A stretch of 64,000 nt of DNA from Balanoglossus misakiensis (lineage: Eukaryota; Hemichordata): positions 5,146,001 to 5,210,000 of the forward strand of contig CM082598.2 of assembly GCA_040954595.2 (NCBI GenBank). Direction: 5' to 3'. The notes under the pieces were generated by a model. The model saw only the letters and a list, made by a program, of their open reading frames with translations, was not told the origin of the DNA and made no database searches. Below are positions 59,721 through 64,000 of this stretch, piece after piece. A program made the position numbers and the translations under genes. The first letter of the stretch is position 1. Each line of letters begins with the position of its first letter.

Positions 59721-61764
59721 AAGATGGTGAATACTATTAAGTTGTCTTCTTTTTGTTTTCAAAACGACCACTCGTACACTTTAATAGAGAAAAGAATTGC
59801 AAAGTTTGGAGGACTACCATTCTGTGATAATCTATTCCGAGGCGTACACTACCTTAATGCAATGTTCACATTCCAAACGTCTCATTTTTCTGTTTTGCAT
59901 TTATTTGTCCTTTAATCAGGATAAGAGCTGGGGTGTAGAGATTATACTGATACAATATGTTTAATGGACAACTAGTAAACAGAACTGTTCTACACTTCAA
60001 ATAATCGCCATCTCGCCAAAACTGTGTACAGTACCTAATCAAGATATATTCAAAGAAGGTAGTATATGTAGATAAGTAGATAGGTAGGTAGGTGATGGGT
60101 GGATAGATTAACATGCAAGTATAGGCAAGCGTGTATTCTGGTAGGGAATTGTCTAATCTCCTATCCAAAGTCTTAGAAGTTCAACAAGTACCGTACACAC
60201 GTCGTGCATTATTTCACACCCATTCTATTCCTATGACATGACTACTGTCAGCTGCAATATTTTCATATGCACTATTGCAACTACTTTTGGTTGAATTTTA
60301 TTTATCTGCACATTCGAAGGGACCTTTGAGGGACTTAATTCTGGGCATTCGCACCTTAAATGCTACGAATGACGTGTATATTGTACAATGCGTTCCTTGA
60401 AGCTGGATAGCGTGCGCTGGTTAATTGACGGTGTTAGGTGTAATGCCCTACACTCCCGGGAGGTCTCGTGTTACAACAGTAGGCGAACCGGTGACGGAAG
60501 CTCGCCAATATAATTTCCTACCCGGGGTTGACTCTTTACAGAAATAAAATGTCACAAATTACACATTTACGCCTTGTCAATTAATTTGCGCTACTTAAAG
60601 GCAAGTCGAGAATTCGACGCTAACAGAATTCCACAATCTGCAAGATGCCCGAGTTAGTTTCCCTTGTGTAATTGATGATTTTGCAAAGTCTCCCTAAAGA
60701 ACACAACGCGCATGTGCCCCATTCAAAATGATATATACCTTACACTGCATCGATCGCACAACACTAATTACGTCACTGCCCTTCCTATCGCAATACTAAT
60801 GACGTCATACGGTGTTTCTTGGCACAGATAAAGCTGAAAGGTCAATGATGTATTCATTTGATAAAACATTCTTCGCTCGAAAACGGGCACTATCACACGA
60901 CAGTGTCAATATAAAAAATCCCGATTTAGCTCGATTGTCCTCTGACAAAACGGTCTTTATCTATTCAATATTCAATTTCTCCTTTTAGAAGCAATAAATT
61001 TATCCTTTAATGATTCGGAAGTTAAAGTCGATATTAAGCTTAGGTCTTTCTGCAGCCTTGCAGCTAGTTCGTGCAACTACAAACTAAGGAGACACCTTGC
61101 AAAAAGTATACTGATTATTCCCTTGTTTGCTCTACGCAACTCTAGCTCGAACTTCTGAAAGCGCTGTACCCCAACTTAGGATATATTTTCGCGCCGTGAT
61201 TTGACGTCATCTTCTTAAAATAGTTTTCTCCAGATTTAGCAACGGGTAGGCAAATGTTCGAAAGAGTCAATTTAGTAGGAATTAGATACTTGACAGACAG
61301 CCTAACGAACTGCAAAACGCCTACATTAACAATAAAGAATAGCTGTTGATTGACTGTAGGACTACTCTAAGGTAGTAGCCTATGTGTCACAAGAACAGAT
61401 ATTCAGGAAAATAAAAATCCTCCAAACCTTTCAATTCTAAGCTAATATTGTGTGATGAGTCTTGTTGAAAACAAGGAAGAAAACATGGTATTCATTATCT
61501 TGCTCCTATAAAAAATCTTACTTTAACTTTTTCATGACAGAGTTAACAAAGTCATTGGCGGCCATTTTGAATTTCAAATTTGAGAAAATTTTGTTCTTTC
61601 ATTCAAACTTTTGCTCGGTGACTCCCAGTTTTCTTTACTAGTTGTAAGTCAGAAGAATCTAAAGTTGCTTTGAGAAAAATATAATGAATGGTTTAAGACA
61701 TGTGGGTATTCTTACCAATAAGATTTGGAAATTGCATTAAAGGGTAACTCCCCCCTTTAGATGC

Positions 61765-61958
61765 TTAAAGGTATACAGTCACCCGCAATTTACATACGCC
61801 CATATATGGCTGAAATGACGTATTTGAGCGTTCTAAAGAACATATGGTGGTGCTCTTCTTTTCGCTTGTGCCACCCACTGAAAATCTGTGATTGGCTAGA
61901 TCTCAATTTGCCATGGTAACTATTGCTAATTTTCCATAGGTGACGGTATACCTTTAAC
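61765..61958. mobile_element. MITE family C, copy 3
   Basis: TTAAAGGTATACAGTCACCC at the left and GGTGACGGTATACCTTTAA at the right give the clearest inverted termini of the family. A fragment also lies at 8409-8460. Confidence 0.8.
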
Positions 61959-64000
61959 CATGTAATAATGTCAATTTCGGCGCGCTTCGTTGATATGGGA
62001 AAGAGCATTATCATACATAGATTCACATAGAAATCCAGACACCTCATTTAATGGTGTATATCTATACAATTCACATCAGAATCGAACATTTTCTGGAAAG
62101 CAGATAAATAGCCTGACAACAAATCTAAAGCGAGTGCATTTTCATTGATTTTGTTTTACTAGGGTAAAAGATCATCTTGTTCTAAGAGGTTAAGTTGCAG
62201 AACTTTTGTGCAACCCTTGATATTTCTAGGCATAGACGCCCACGGCCAGGCGCACAAGAACTTTCGACCGTTATTTTTGCAAAAGGGTCCCCAGACAATG
62301 AATTCAACTATGCGTTGGTGGAAGTACAGCTACAATACAGTGTTCCCCTTACAATTCTGTCTCGCTAGTACAAAATAACAGTCACATTAAACTTAATAAT
62401 TCGAGAATTGGTTTTCGAATACGCGTCCCCACGTATGAATCACTTTTTAAAGCTCGCTATTTGAGAAACATTTTGTATAGCATATAATTATCAACTATTT
62501 CAACTTTTTTATCGGATGGAAATATTTTGTTTATTTGCATATACGCAATGATTTCCACATTTGAAACCATCTAAGATTTTCTTAAGGATACAAACGCACC
62601 CCTTGTTATAGGCAACGTTTATTGAACATTTATCATCTCATTGCGCCAATTAGACTTTAGCCAGAACTATATAGTTTCTGTGCCTAATGGTGACTTCAGA
62701 GTAGTTACCCTCGTATATAGAAACTTCAATATTAGACCTGTCAGTGTCCTGTATATTTACAATTACATGTATACGTACCATTAATCTTCCTTCAAGATTG
62801 ATCGAAGTCGTTTTCTGTTATCATAGTGTGTGTGCACGCTCGCACGCTGTACATTTTAGACGTGAATCACCAACAACTTTTAGTGTCTCCCCGTCTCATT
62901 GTGCGCGAAAAGTCAAAATTGATCTGACACTGACAGTCCATTTACCCTTTGTGAGTAATTAGCATGTGACTTTCTCATTATACTTGATATTTATCTGCGT
63001 TCTCTGTGGAAAACACGACAAATGGTATACCGATACACAAGTATATGTGACTGGTTATCCATATAGGTTATAACTGGTATTCCGTTACCAATGATAAATG
63101 AAAATGGCTAGCTGGGTGCAGAACCATTTTGGACCTGTCTAAAGATTCGACTAATGATTCCAGCTGTGCTTAGAAAATCTTACAGCTGTAAAACCATCGC
63201 GAATTTATAACATAAACCGTTGTTGTTTTAAGTTCCCAACTCCTGCGCATATGCCAGTCGCTGCTGTAAACAGCTCGTTTCCCATTCATGTACAAATGTT
63301 TGCCATGAATGTAAGAACTTTGTCAGACGCCAATGCCTTGTTAACGTAAACAATGGCACAAGCAAGGCGACATTCAGAGGGAAGCATGACTGACCCGCCA
63401 TTAAATTGTGTTATCTTTGAACTTGACTCTAAGTAACGGAGTATTCTAACGAGACTTGGGAGCGGCGTCACCTTTCATGTTCGCCAAGGACGCGCCGATA
63501 TACGCTCGTTCTTATTTGGGTCCGCGCAAATTTAGATGGGTAGGGCGCGATCGAGCTGCCGTGCCGTGGGAATAAGCCTCAATTCAATTATTTCCCCGAG
63601 AGAGAGTTTGAACTTTGACATTATATCAATTGTTTTGTGTAGGAAGTCAGCGTACAGACGACATCCCAAGCCACCGGATAGCTTTCAATTAGCCTCATAA
63701 TCCCAGGACTATAGATGTGTTCTGTGTGCGTGGATTTTTTTCCGAGCGATTTGACGTTTGCTTGTCTCTGTCATAACGGTATAATGAGCTTAACAGCCCA
63801 AGCTATTCCTCGCCAGAAACGGCGCATTAAAAGAACTATTTAGGGTGTTAGTGTTTCCCCTCGGGAGACTCTTTTACGTCTTCGATTTCCTCCCACCTGA
63901 AGGCTCCAGTGGCGAGCTAGGGAGCTCTGCGTTGCCACGAGAATCCATGTTTCCTTGCGCAATTTAAAGTACAAGCTCAGCCATTGCCTGGTCCGTGATC

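Larger units (their letters stand above)
57350..64000. other. Gene-poor right end
   Basis: Apart from the elements listed separately, no exon with clear homology was found. Open frames at 58967-59251 (acceptor CAATTTCAG at about 59001) and 59264-59446 are weak candidates. If the exon at 57292 is real, this is its intron. Confidence 0.45.

Overview
This is animal nuclear DNA. Genes are split by many GT-AG introns, the DNA is AT-rich, and it is full of microsatellites, hairpin elements and short inverted-repeat transposons. The gene content (neurotrophin, rapsyn, a Rabin8/GRAB-type Rab GEF, a PQ-loop lysosomal transporter, a centrin-like EF-hand protein) and the compact introns fit an invertebrate deuterostome such as a hemichordate or a cephalochordate. 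The phylum is an inference and is not resolved here. I see no prokaryotic features, no rRNA or tRNA gene I would stand behind, no CRISPR array and no viral gene.

Layout. (1) 1-4.1 kb, minus strand: 5' part of a RAB3IP/RAB3IL1 (Rabin8/GRAB) gene; the rest lies to the left. Its introns carry two abutting MITEs and a ~550 bp palindrome. (2) 5.9-9.6 kb, plus strand: a complete six-exon SLC66A1 (PQLC2)-like gene, 303 aa, with both PQ motifs. (3) 9.6-14.2 kb: mostly repeats and unassigned sequence, with a possible untranslated first exon near 13.0 kb. (4) 14.75-19.09 kb, plus strand: a complete six-exon centrin-like gene, 200 aa, with very large microsatellites in its introns and 5' flank; a short cysteine-rich ORF lies antisense in its last intron. 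(5) 21.3-27.9 kb, minus strand: a complete six-exon rapsyn gene, 412 aa, the same length as human rapsyn, with the terminal RING-H2 finger rebuilt from two exons. (6) 32.3-43.2 kb, plus strand: a complete six-exon neurotrophin prepropeptide of 245 aa with all six cystine-knot cysteines. (7) 43.2-64 kb: gene-poor and repeat-rich. It holds a signal-peptide-like exon at 57.29 kb with the same splice phase as neurotrophin exon 1, and a few ORFs of doubtful status.

All reading frames of the four complete genes were checked by adding exon lengths: each sums to a multiple of three, and phases match at every junction. Two of the genes belong to neuronal/neuromuscular signalling (neurotrophin, rapsyn), and the Rab GEF acts in vesicle traffic. 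Nothing in the sequence shows that they work together. In human, BDNF, RAPSN and RAB3IL1 all lie on chromosome 11, so the linkage may be ancestral.

The most notable results are the neurotrophin gene, whose mature cystine knot is split by an intron, and a shared 62-bp satellite that sits inside one mobile-element family at six places.
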